A stretch of 15,585 nucleotides of DNA from Candidatus Freyrarchaeum guaymasense (GCA_030587405.1 JAUQZD010000068.1:1-15585); one strand, 5' to 3'. Numbered from the stretch's first letter, positions 6,838 through 14,059 are shown. The notes: generated from the letters alone by a model not told the origin. Numbers and translations are program-made.

Positions 6838-7449
6838 TTAGAGGAAGTCAGCCACTATTAGCTTACCATCCAGCTCCCCTTTAACTACTTTTTCAGCCTT
6901 CTGAATGGCCTGTTCACGACGAGCGTGTGGGTATTCGCCGTTCCCCCCGCAAGAGGTCGATCTCTCTTCCTTTAAGGTGGTTTACGAAGTCCCAGCCTAC
7001 CGGGCGTCCAGCTCACTCCTCGCCTATAAGGGTCTGACCGGGCGGAAACCCTATAGCTTCAAACCCTACGTTGGCGTGAGGTCACGTCCTCAGGCTCCAA
7101 TCTCCAGAGGGGTTTGACTGCTTCCACTCCAACCTTCCAGTAGGCGCGTTCAATCCACTCCCTTTGCTCGTCCAAGTATGCGTCGCCGAACACTACTCCC
7201 TAACGCCACGGGGAAGGGAGCAGACGGCTCCCTGAAATTTTCCTTGGTACTCCTCTTAGCCTGCCCCCACTTGCATGATAGGTGGGCCGACGATTGGCTT
7301 GGACACGTGCAACCTCCACGCTTACTCCGTGGGATCGAACCCTCCTTCGTGAACGAAAATAGGGTGTGATGTTCCGGGGCTGCTCGCCATCGCCTCGTAG
7401 TAGGCGAGGCAACAATCCTTTCCGCCGCTCCGAAAACAGCATAACTCAA
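6838..7449 (-). pseudogene. Degraded Dph6-type (ATP_bind_4) PP-loop ATPase gene
   Basis: No single frame is intact, but joined frames on the minus strand give a nearly complete ~204-residue protein. TTG 7449 (GAGGTGG just upstream) gives MSYAVF; after a frame change 7429-7415 reads SGGKD, the PP-loop ATP motif, followed by CCLAYYEAM. A middle part gives VSVEVARVQAN and FVHEGG in different frames. From 7199 comes GVVFGDAYLDEQREWIERAY, then VEAVKPLWRLEPEDV; after another shift VGFEAIG, GQTLIGEE-stop-AGRPVGWDFV and NHLKGREID; and a last shift gives CGGNGEYPHA and ends KGELDGKLIVADFL at TAA 6838-6840. GDxYLDEHREW, PLW and ID-CGENGEYHT are hallmarks of the diphthine-ammonia ligase/ATP_bind_4 family. 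At least four frame changes and three in-frame stops (for example TAA 7322-7324, and a TGA where Trp is expected) show decay. It lies 31 bases after the thiolase stop on the same strand. Confidence 0.85.
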
Positions 7450-7480
7450 GGTCCACCTCAAAAAGTGGAGGGGAACGGGA

Positions 7481-8731
7481 TTAGACGTTGACGTTTTCTA
7501 TGATGGTTGCTCCTCCCTGTCCGCCTCCTCCGCAGAGGGTGGCGCAGCCGTACTTTGCACCTTCAATGTTGAGTATCCTCGCCAGAGTCCCGGTGAGCCT
7601 TAACCCCGTCGCCCCGAGGGGATGCCCTATCGCGATCGCTCCACCCTTCACGTTAACCCTGTCAGGGTCTAGCCCAAGCTTCTTGATTGCGAACAGCGTC
7701 ACCACCGCAAAGGCCTCGTTTACCTCCCAGAAGTCTATGTCCTTAACCTCCATCCCAGCGTGCTTTAATGCCATACGGGAAGCTGGAACAGGACCCTCGC
7801 CCATAACGCTTGGGTCTACTCCTGCCCAGCCAATCGAAACTATCTTCGCCATTGGCTCCAGCCCATACTCCTGCATCTTCTTCTTGGACATTAAGAGCAG
7901 GGCCGTTGCCCCAGCGTTGAGGGGGGAGGAGTTCCCGGCTGTAATCACGCCGTCAGGCTTGAACGCCGGCTTAAGCTTCTCCATCGCCTCCATGGACGTC
8001 TCAAACCTTATGGACTGGTCTACGTCTATCACCTTCCTGCTTCCGTCGGCGAGCTCCACTTCGACGGGCACTATCTCGCCGTCACGCCTACCCTCCGGGT
8101 AGCCTGCCCCATTCCTGAAGTACCCCTCCTTAACTGCTTCAGCGGCCAGCCTGTGGCTTCTGAGGCTCCACTCGTCTAGGTCTCTCTTAGTCCACCCTAG
8201 CTCGTCTTTGTATTTTGCGAAAAGCTTCTCCGCGGTTAACCCCATTGACATCGCAGTCATCAAGTCATACTTCTCCACCAAGTCCTTGCGGGCTAGCAGG
8301 GTTGGAGTTACGCCTATGTGGGGGTTGAGGTCCATCTGCATTGGGAGGTGGGTCATGTGCTCTATGCCGCAGGCGAAAACAATGTCCGAGTAGCCGAGCA
8401 TTATCTCCATTATCCCCTGATGCATGGCCGACATGGCTGAAATGCACACTCGCTCAGTACCTTGGGAGGGGACGTTCATTGGAAGGTCGGCGAGAATGTT
8501 GACGACCCTTCCGCCGTAAAGCCAGTTCTCCTTCATCTGCATGGTGCACCCGGTGATGACGTCCCCTATCTCCTCAGGGTTTATACCCGTCCTGTCGATG
8601 ATCTTCCTTACAAGCATCGCGGCAAGGTCTGGCATGTAAACCTTGTTAAACACGTCCCTGTCAGGCTCCCTAGGCCTAGACCTTGAAAACGGAGACCTGA
8701 GGTAATCCACTATGTATACTTCTTCAACCAT
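7481..8731 (-). CDS. Acetyl-CoA acetyltransferase (thiolase)
   Basis: 416 residues, full length. All thiolase catalytic elements are present: nucleophile C96 in ERVCISAMSAMHQG, NEAF (338-341), GGAIAIGHPLGATG (363-376) with H370, and the C-terminal proton-transfer Cys C400 in TLCGGGGQGG. This is the classical FadA/AtoB-like type, not the SCP2-like archaeal type that lacks the C-terminal CxG pattern. It condenses two acetyl-CoA or cleaves 3-ketoacyl-CoA. There is no HMG-CoA synthase or DUF35 protein beside it, so a degradative role is at least as likely as mevalonate synthesis; the nearby SDR and HdrD-like genes fit this loosely. Start: ATG with GGAGGT at a good distance and a TATA box upstream. 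It diverges from the HdrD-like gene. A dead Dph6-type gene follows it on the same strand. Confidence 0.93.
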   Translation of the reverse strand: MVEEVYIVDYLRSPFSRSRPREPDRDVFNKVYMPDLAAMLVRKIIDRTGINPEEIGDVITGCTMQMKENWLYGGRVVNILADLPMNVPSQGTERVCISAMSAMHQGIMEIMLGYSDIVFACGIEHMTHLPMQMDLNPHIGVTPTLLARKDLVEKYDLMTAMSMGLTAEKLFAKYKDELGWTKRDLDEWSLRSHRLAAEAVKEGYFRNGAGYPEGRRDGEIVPVEVELADGSRKVIDVDQSIRFETSMEAMEKLKPAFKPDGVITAGNSSPLNAGATALLLMSKKKMQEYGLEPMAKIVSIGWAGVDPSVMGEGPVPASRMALKHAGMEVKDIDFWEVNEAFAVVTLFAIKKLGLDPDRVNVKGGAIAIGHPLGATGLRLTGTLARILNIEGAKYGCATLCGGGGQGGATIIENVNV

Positions 8732-8770
8732 AACTATTACCTCCTTTCAGCACCACCATCAAAAAACTTT

Positions 8771-8780
8771 CTTTATAAAA
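8771..8780 (-). promoter_or_regulatory. TATA box of the thiolase gene
   Basis: Minus-strand TTTTATAAAG about 40 bases before the ATG at 8731, followed by GGAGGT just before the start. Confidence 0.6.
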
Positions 8781-9118
8781 ATTTCGATTTACGGTGGCTC
8801 AGCCGAAAACTGGGCGTAGAAGGCCGCCCCCTCCGAGGCTAAGGGCGCCTCCATCCGGCAGCCAAGCAGCGAGGATAAATGAACAGTTTTGAGGGTTGCA
8901 GAAGGGGGCGCGAAGCCTAAGAGTTGCCGGAATGGGACTGTGCGGCCGAACCCCATCATTCCGCCTTTTCGATGATGCGCTATCCGCTTTGGTTAAGCTC
9001 CCCGGAATGGTTGAAACGTTAATGGTGGGGAGGGAAGGTTGAGGGAAAGTTGAAGGAGAGTAAGGATGGTGAATTGTTGAAGAGGGATCATTCAAAGCAG
9101 ACTAGAATGCTGTGAAAT

Positions 9119-9128
9119 CCTTAAATAT
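9119..9128 (+). promoter_or_regulatory. TATA box of the HdrD-like gene
   Basis: CCTTAAATAT lies only about 21-30 bases before the GTG at 9149. With the usual TATA-to-start-of-RNA distance of about 25 bases, transcription would begin at or near that GTG. The mRNA is therefore either leaderless, or starts translation at TTG 9161 using GGTGG at 9151-9155. Confidence 0.5.
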
Positions 9129-9148
9129 GATGTCCGTCACCACTTTGA

Positions 9149-10384
9149 GTGGTGGTTTCCTTGACGGAGGGGAAATATTACTTCTTTGACGAGGATTCAT
9201 GCGACCTTTGCGGCGTCTGCCTTAGTAAGTGCCCTGTGATGGGGTTGCCCGTCGAGGAGGCGAAGGAGGAAGTGAGAAGGCTGGTTGAGGGAGAGGAGGC
9301 AAGGCATGTTTTCTCGAAGTGCACTGGCTGCATGACGTGTAACCTCCTCTGCCCTAAAGACTGCAAGCCCTACGATCTCATCCTTTACAGGCTCTACGAA
9401 CGCTACAGGAGGGATGGCTTGCCGTCCATTGCAAGGTTCATGGTAACCCCGACTCAAACCCCATCAAACGTTTGGTCCCTCGCCCTCTCCGAGGACGAGA
9501 GGGAAACGTTCAGGCTATGGGAGGAGGCGGCCGAAGCGGCCGAAAGGAGAGGGGTTGAGGAGGTCGTCTACCCGGGATGCGTGATGTGCTTCCCTCCATA
9601 CCTCAGCCACTCGAAGCTCTTTGACAGCCTCACCATCGCCATGAGAAACGAGCTTTGCTGCGGGGAGCCATTTTACAGGATAGGCGTGCTCGACGTGGCG
9701 GAGCAGGCTGCGAGAAGGCTGGAGGAGTGGTTCAGGAGGATAGGCGCTAGAAAGGTGGTTTTCCCGTGCCTCGGCTGCTACAACACGATAATGAAAATCT
9801 ACCCTGAAAGGTTCGGGGTCAAGTACGACTTTGAAGGCGTAGCGTTCCTCGACCTCATCTGGGACAAGATCGAGAGCGGAGAGGTGAAGGTTAAAAACAG
9901 GCTTAACATCAAAGTTACGGTGCACGACAACTGCCATTCAAAGCCATTCGGGGACAAGTACCATGACCTAACCCGCATGATCTTGGAAAAGCTGGGGGCC
10001 GAGATAGTCGAAATGAAGCATAACAGGGAGAACGCCTCGTGCTGTGGGCTGGCAGCGTTTGCTATTAGGCAGGACCCAGCAGACGTGGTTAACGTAGCAA
10101 CGGGGGTAATCGAGGAAGCCGAGGAGACAGGCGCTGAAGCACTCGTGGTGAGGTGTGGAGGGTGCCTCACCACCCTCTCGGTGGCAAGCACCCTATCCCT
10201 TGGCAGGATGCCCGTCTATCACATAATAGAGCTTGTACAGAAAGCTATCGGAGAAGAGCCGCAACGCGGAAGCGTGGAGAGATCAGGGAGAATAGTCAAA
10301 CTATTGTTTGAGGAGCTGCCGAAACAGTTCGCCAACCTACCAGAGAGATACTGGGTGACATTGCAAGATAGGGAAGAACGGTAA
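9149..10384 (+). CDS. HdrD-like Fe-S oxidoreductase (2x[4Fe-4S] + two CCG domains)
   Basis: 411 residues, close to HdrD, GlcF and similar proteins. The N-terminus has two ferredoxin motifs: C18-C21-C24-C28 and C58-C61-C64-C68. Two CCG domains follow: C144 (YPGCVMC), C170-C171-G, C207-x-x-C210; and C262 (HDNCH), C298-C299-G, C336-x-x-C339 (RCGGCL). In heterodisulfide reductases CCG domains hold noncubane 4Fe-4S clusters at the disulfide site. There are no transmembrane segments, so it is cytoplasmic and would need a membrane or flavin partner; none (HdrE, glcD-like, EtfAB) is visible in the window. It may pass electrons from a dehydrogenase to a quinone or disulfide carrier. Start is uncertain: GTG 9149 (leaderless), GTG 9152, or TTG 9161. 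A ~40-residue C-terminal tail after the second CCG domain is basic and has no known motif. Confidence 0.87.
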   Translation: MVVSLTEGKYYFFDEDSCDLCGVCLSKCPVMGLPVEEAKEEVRRLVEGEEARHVFSKCTGCMTCNLLCPKDCKPYDLILYRLYERYRRDGLPSIARFMVTPTQTPSNVWSLALSEDERETFRLWEEAAEAAERRGVEEVVYPGCVMCFPPYLSHSKLFDSLTIAMRNELCCGEPFYRIGVLDVAEQAARRLEEWFRRIGARKVVFPCLGCYNTIMKIYPERFGVKYDFEGVAFLDLIWDKIESGEVKVKNRLNIKVTVHDNCHSKPFGDKYHDLTRMILEKLGAEIVEMKHNRENASCCGLAAFAIRQDPADVVNVATGVIEEAEETGAEALVVRCGGCLTTLSVASTLSLGRMPVYHIIELVQKAIGEEPQRGSVERSGRIVKLLFEELPKQFANLPERYWVTLQDREER

Positions 10385-10591
10385 CCCCGCATTACAAGCA
10401 TGAAAAAATAAAAGAAAAAGATATTGATGAATTTTTCACTGGAGCTGGGGGGGAGGCTGGTGGGGGCAAGGTGTTCCAGCCCGGCATGAACTTTAACCGG
10501 GGACTAAAAGTTTAAAATCCGTGTAGAGTGAAAAGCTTTATCGTCTACATTATTTAACTGGTTGCGGCGTCTTCTTCGCTGAAAGGTCATC

Positions 10592-10611
10592 GGGTGAAGG
10601 CAGATTCACCC
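10592..10611. repeat. Inverted repeat GGGTGAA-N6-TTCACCC
   Basis: Seven-base arms are perfect (10592-10598 and 10605-10611) with spacer GGCAGA. It lies about 60 bases upstream of the TATA box of the DUF3782-like gene. The core GTGAA-N6-TTCAC recurs downstream of that gene at 11587-11602. It could be a protein-binding operator or an RNA hairpin. Confidence 0.7.
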
Positions 10612-10669
10612 TCCCACCCAACCGCTTAGAGCGGAGTGAAACAGTAGATTGACGGCAAAGGGTCGCTCG

Positions 10670-10678
10670 ATTTAAATA
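10670..10678 (+). promoter_or_regulatory. TATA box of the DUF3782-like gene
   Basis: ATTTAAATA about 35-40 bases before the GTG at 10713, followed by the ribosome site GGAGAGGG at 10701-10708. Confidence 0.6.
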
Positions 10679-10712
10679 CCCTTTAACCTTAATAATTTTT
10701 GGAGAGGGATGC

Positions 10713-11486
10713 GTGTTGGTAAGCTATAGAGAAGAGCTTAAAAAGGAATTCCTGAGAATGCTTAGAGAGGACGACGCTTTCAGAGCCGAAGTTACGTCGA
10801 TGCTTGCAGGAGGAATACTTGAAAGAGAGGAAATACGCAGCCTCACAAAGGAAATACGGAACCTAGCAGAAAAAATATCAGCATTCACCGAGGAAACAAG
10901 GAAAACAAACATCAGCATCCAGAAAGAAATAGAAAACGCCAACAGACGCCTCGACGCATTCGAAAGAGAAATGACGAAGTTCAGGGAGGAGTCGGCGAAG
11001 CGCATGGACGCCTTCGAGAAGGAGATGGAGATGCGTATTAAGCTTTCTGAGGAGCGTTTGAGGTTGCTTAAGGAGTCTGTTGAGGAGTTTAGGCGTTTTA
11101 TTATAGGTGGTTTGGGTGCTAGGTTGGGTCTTGCTAGTGAGGAGTCGTTTAGGGACGGGCTTCGTGGTTTGATGGAGAGGTATGGGGTGAAGGTGAGTAA
11201 GTGGGAGTATTATGATTCTGAGTGTGTGGTTTTCAGGCGTCCTAGCATGGTTGAGGTTGACGTTTTGATTAGAGATGAGGAGCATGTGCTGGTTGAGATT
11301 AAGTCGAGTGTGAGTAAGGAGGATGTGGAGAAGTTCCTTGATAAGGCCTCCCTTTACGAGAGGGTGAAGAGGGTTAAGCCCTCCCTCGTCATAATTTCAC
11401 CTTTCGTGCATCCTAAAGCAGAGGAGTACGCTAAGGAAAACAACGTGAAAGTATACACTAGCGTAAGGGAATTTGTCTCGAGATAG
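10713..11486 (+). CDS. DUF3782-like coiled-coil protein with PD-(D/E)XK nuclease fold
   Basis: 257 residues from GTG 10713. Residues ~1-35 form a small helical part, ~37-127 a long coiled coil with a near-repeat (LDAFEREMTKFREES at 80-94 and MDAFEKEMEMR at 98-108), and ~140-257 a PD-(D/E)XK-type domain: E144, D183 in MVEVDVLI, and E195-x-K197 in HVLVEIKSS, followed by helix and strand elements ending VYTSVREFV. This arrangement is typical of archaeal DUF3782/DUF1626 proteins, which are multicopy in many thermophilic Thermoproteota and have no established role; the complete catalytic triad suggests DNA cleavage. Base use changes abruptly inside the gene: the coiled-coil part (about 10840-10975) favours A and C, and the nuclease part (about 11040-11330) favours G and T. 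This suggests a mosaic made by recombination between family copies. Confidence 0.8.
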   Translation: MLVSYREELKKEFLRMLREDDAFRAEVTSMLAGGILEREEIRSLTKEIRNLAEKISAFTEETRKTNISIQKEIENANRRLDAFEREMTKFREESAKRMDAFEKEMEMRIKLSEERLRLLKESVEEFRRFIIGGLGARLGLASEESFRDGLRGLMERYGVKVSKWEYYDSECVVFRRPSMVEVDVLIRDEEHVLVEIKSSVSKEDVEKFLDKASLYERVKRVKPSLVIISPFVHPKAEEYAKENNVKVYTSVREFVSR

Positions 11487-11566
11487 CCATTCTTCAACCT
11501 TAGTGAACTTTAAGTGGATGTGGCGGGGAAAGGCGGCAAGCAGCGTTTTTCATGTAGATGAAGTGC

Positions 11567-11603
11567 ACCCTTCAGCGTGAAGGGTCGTGAACATTTATTC
11601 ACG
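11567..11603. repeat. Two abutting perfect hairpins between convergent genes
   Basis: Hairpin 1: ACCCTTCA (11567-11574), loop GCG, TGAAGGGT (11578-11585). Hairpin 2 starts at the next base: CGTGAA (11586-11591), loop CATTTA, TTCACG (11598-11603). All stem positions pair. They lie between the convergent DUF3782-like gene and the membrane-protein gene. The second contains the GTGAA-N6-TTCAC core also seen at 10594-10609. Possible transcript-end structures or a protein-binding site. Confidence 0.7.
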
Positions 11604-11640
11604 GTTGAGGTGCTGATGAAGGTGACGGCGGTCTGAGTTT

Positions 11641-11647
11641 AAAAAAA
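11641..11647 (-). terminator. Poly-T terminator of the membrane-protein gene
   Basis: Seven Ts on the minus strand directly after a C-run, 17 bases past the stop codon, the usual form and place for an archaeal terminator. Confidence 0.5.
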
Positions 11648-11663
11648 GGGGGGTTGTTGGGTG

Positions 11664-13037
11664 TTACCTCCATGGCCAGTGTTCGAACCCTTCGTATGCT
11701 AGCAGGTAGAAGATTAGTACCGTTAAGATCCAAGCAAACATCAGAGCGCTTCCTACGAACTCAGCTACCCCTTCGAAGTAGAGGGCGTAGACTATGGCGT
11801 TCCAGATGGCGCCGGTGGAGCCGAACATCAGCCCTATTCCAAGGTAGAACATGTAGAGTGTTTCTAGCCCGCTTACTGGCAGCAGTAGGTTGGCTCCTGT
11901 GAACGGGATGGCTAACGCCGGGTTCACCAAGAAAATGTAGAACAGACCTGTCCCGACTAGGAACGAGACCACAACGAGGGCTATGCTACCCTTTATGCCC
12001 CACCTTGACCATGGCCACATTCCGAAGGTTAGCTGTCCTGCAAGCAGGGTTACTAACGGGAAGGCCACGTACGCGGCGATGTTTCCATGGTTCATACATG
12101 GGAACGTGAACAGGAAGGGTACTTCTCCTGGGATCAGCACGGTCTGCCATGAAGGACCTATTATTGCGGAGAGTATCCCCCATAGGGCGACCCCGATGAT
12201 GACCGCCAGCGTGAGGTTTACTATTCCTCTCTTAGGCTGGGGCATGTTCGGGAACGGTGCGACCACGCCCATGATCGCTCCCCCGACGATTATGCTTAAC
12301 AGCAAGGAGTTGTAGAAGTCATACGGCTCGGTTGGTGTTAGCGTTATCATGGGTACGCCGAAGAGGTACTGTGCCCAAGCGGTCCCAACAGGGTTTGACC
12401 AGAGAAGGTAGGTTACTATGCCACGTATCACGAAGGCAAGCACCCAAGATATTGAAGCGTATACTGCCCCTCTAACCACGGGGTGCGTCTCCGGCCTCTT
12501 TGGGATGAAGGGCCAGTAGGTGAACAGTGAAGCCCACAAGGGGAATACTAGGAAGGCGCAAGTGCCAAGGATGATCATCTCGTAGCCCTTCCAGTGAAGT
12601 ATGATTGCCAGAATGTACCAGGTTATGAATGCTAGGATCATTGATAATGCCATCACTATGATCCCGTACCAGGGCTGCTTTATCCTCGGAGGCGTGAACG
12701 GCCTCGCCAGCAGCCCTATGGTGACGAACCATGCGATGCAGAAGATGAAGTATGGCACCCAGTCGACGATGTAGCCGAGGGGGTAGAGCTCCATGTTCAT
12801 AGCGTTACTAAGCGATAGGACTAAGCCCATTTCAGGGGCTCCCACCGTCATGCCGAGCATCGTGGCGATAAACGCATTCATTCGAACCATCTTGGTGGCG
12901 AGTCCCCAGACCGGGTGGATGAAAATGTATAGTGTAATGTATGCTAGGATGAAGATTGTGAAGAATGACAGGAACCCCTCCCAGGGCTGCTTGAACTTTG
13001 GTGCAGCCTCTGCCTCCTGACCTGCTACCTCTGTCAT
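11664..13037 (-). CDS. Polytopic membrane protein of unknown family, possible transporter
   Basis: 457 residues with about 12 predicted membrane segments (roughly 22-45, 55-80, 93-112, 124-147, 154-175, 188-213, 241-262, 272-294, 320-340, 350-371, 393-420, 427-448) after a short acidic/polar cytoplasmic head. I do not recognise the family. The motif K-Q-P-W-x-G just before a membrane helix occurs twice (residues 16-21 and 120-125), and QPKRG at 267-271 precedes another helix in the same manner, hinting at internal duplication. A conserved-looking loop, FPCMNHGNIAAY (312-323), is polar and could be a substrate or metal site. ATG 13037 is supported by GGGAGGTTGAGG upstream and a TATA box; it ends before a poly-T terminator. 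It lies downstream of an SDR on the same strand but has its own promoter. A permease for an organic solute is plausible but unproven. Confidence 0.75.
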   Translation of the reverse strand: MTEVAGQEAEAAPKFKQPWEGFLSFFTIFILAYITLYIFIHPVWGLATKMVRMNAFIATMLGMTVGAPEMGLVLSLSNAMNMELYPLGYIVDWVPYFIFCIAWFVTIGLLARPFTPPRIKQPWYGIIVMALSMILAFITWYILAIILHWKGYEMIILGTCAFLVFPLWASLFTYWPFIPKRPETHPVVRGAVYASISWVLAFVIRGIVTYLLWSNPVGTAWAQYLFGVPMITLTPTEPYDFYNSLLLSIIVGGAIMGVVAPFPNMPQPKRGIVNLTLAVIIGVALWGILSAIIGPSWQTVLIPGEVPFLFTFPCMNHGNIAAYVAFPLVTLLAGQLTFGMWPWSRWGIKGSIALVVVSFLVGTGLFYIFLVNPALAIPFTGANLLLPVSGLETLYMFYLGIGLMFGSTGAIWNAIVYALYFEGVAEFVGSALMFAWILTVLIFYLLAYEGFEHWPWR

Positions 13038-13073
13038 CCATCCTCAACCTCCCATCCAAACCCCTTTCTGGAA

Positions 13074-13084
13074 CTTTTTAAAAG
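13074..13084 (-). promoter_or_regulatory. TATA box of the membrane-protein gene
   Basis: Minus-strand CTTTTAAAAAG about 40 bases before ATG 13037. A second AT-rich element (TTATATAGTA on the minus strand, about 13101-13110) lies just upstream. Confidence 0.5.
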
Positions 13085-13232
13085 ATGCTATGCAATCTTT
13101 TACTATATAACTTTTTTTCCCTCGTTTAATCTTGGAAAAAATAGTGTAATGGGAAACGGTTTATTTGATATGAAGATGGGATAGCACTGGTAGGCTGGCG
13201 GTGTCAGCAATTTTTCCCTCATCTTTTCCATC

Positions 13233-13238
13233 AAAAAA
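13233..13238 (-). terminator. Possible T6 terminator after the SDR gene
   Basis: Six Ts on the minus strand about 25 bases after the SDR stop at 13262, before the separate promoter of the membrane-protein gene. Confidence 0.35.
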
Positions 13239-13261
13239 TGTGGAGAAATGTTTGACGTGGA

Positions 13262-14059
13262 TTATTGGGAGAGCTGCTCGAATATTTTTTCAGCGTCTAC
13301 TCCGCGAAGGCTTTGACCCCCATCGACGCATAGGATATGCCCTGTTATCCACTCTGACTCGTCGCTTGCGAGGAAGAGAGCCGTTGCAGCTATATCGCTT
13401 GGCTTGCCAAGCCTTCCTAGGGGGGTTTCCCTGATGAACAGTTCCTCCACTCCGGGTATTTTCAGGAATGCTTCGGTCATAGGCGTCCATGTTTCCCCTG
13501 GAGCGATCGCGTTGACCCGGATCTTATGCTTGCCAAGCGCTACAGCCGCCGCCTTCGTCAGCATGTTGACTCCGCTCTTCGCAACACAGTAGTGGATTGA
13601 GTCTGTGAGAGGAACTATCGAGCCTACAGATGATATGTTGATTATGCATCCTCCTTGCCCTTGGGATATCATTTGGCGGGCTGCTGCGCGAACCCCGTAG
13701 AAGACGCCGTACAGCATGACCTTCAACGATTCATCCCATGTTTCATCGTCCAAGTCTTGGAGAAGCACTTGCTTCAGGATTCCCGCACAGTTAACCAGTA
13801 CGTCTATCCGCCCAAACCTGTTTACCGTCTCCTGAACGAACATGTCGACATCCTTAGAGCTTCTAACATCCGCCTTGACCTTATGAACTCTGCTGGCATC
13901 CTGTTGCTTTAACTCCTCATACGCTTCTTCAAGCTTTGACTCGTTCAAGTCGACGAGGACGACGCTCGCCCCCTCCCTGAAGAACGTCCTTGCGATCTCC
14001 CTTCCAATCCCCGAAGCAGCACCCGTTATAGCGGCAACCTTTCCATCCAACCTCCCCAT
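13262..14059 (-). CDS. Short-chain dehydrogenase/reductase (classical SDR)
   Basis: 265 residues from ATG 14059. TGAASGIG (12-19) is the Rossmann nucleotide-binding turn; D37 at the end of the second strand (VVLVDLNE) favours NAD(H) over NADP(H); NCAG (90-93); catalytic NISSVGS (S143/S144), Y157 and K161 in YCVAK; and the usual AIAPGETWTPM and ITGHILCVDGG blocks. It should oxidise or reduce a hydroxyl/keto group of a sugar, acyl or secondary alcohol. I chose ATG 14059 because GGAGGGATC stands eight bases before it and SDRs normally begin GRLDGKVAAITG; the frame can also start at GTG 14104, adding 15 residues, which has poor ribosome-site spacing but lies nearer the promoter. Diverges from the CocE-like hydrolase. 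Confidence 0.92.
   Translation of the reverse strand: MGRLDGKVAAITGAASGIGREIARTFFREGASVVLVDLNESKLEEAYEELKQQDASRVHKVKADVRSSKDVDMFVQETVNRFGRIDVLVNCAGILKQVLLQDLDDETWDESLKVMLYGVFYGVRAAARQMISQGQGGCIINISSVGSIVPLTDSIHYCVAKSGVNMLTKAAAVALGKHKIRVNAIAPGETWTPMTEAFLKIPGVEELFIRETPLGRLGKPSDIAATALFLASDESEWITGHILCVDGGQSLRGVDAEKIFEQLSQ

Larger units (their letters stand above)
8732..9148. other. Divergent intergenic region between thiolase and HdrD-like gene
   Basis: Both ends hold promoters (described separately). The ~340 bases between contain short open frames on both strands (for example 8799-9095 on the minus strand, and a plus frame ending GMVETLMVGREG near 9040) without a family I recognise or a supported ribosome site. 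No RNA gene or repeat is evident. The region is long for a divergent promoter and may hold a decayed short gene, but I cannot support one. Confidence 0.4.
10385..10712. other. Intergenic region before the DUF3782-like gene
   Basis: No gene is supported. The left end is A-rich with a T5 run at 10432-10436 that could end the HdrD-like transcript. A G-rich stretch (10447-10466: G7, GG, GG, G5) could form a G-quadruplex on the plus strand. A perfect inverted repeat stands at 10592-10611 and the promoter of the next gene at 10670-10678. Confidence 0.5.

Noticed and set aside
7325..7350. Minus-strand GGGTTCGATCCC, resembling a tRNA T-arm
   Set aside because: The five-base stem does not pair beyond two positions, no acceptor or anticodon arm is nearby, and the bases lie inside the Dph6-type pseudogene.
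8799..9095. 98-codon minus-strand open frame between thiolase and HdrD-like gene
   Set aside because: No recognisable motif, Pro/Ser-rich shadow-like translation and no ribosome site.
10878..11285. 135-codon minus-strand open frame across the DUF3782-like gene
   Set aside because: Low-complexity translation rich in Leu, Thr, His and Pro, explained as the antisense shadow of a G- and T-rich coding strand; no ribosome site.
11608..11636. TGATGA followed by CTGA, recalling a box C/D guide RNA
   Set aside because: The boxes are only about 13 bases apart, the C box lacks the leading purine, and no second pair of boxes is present.
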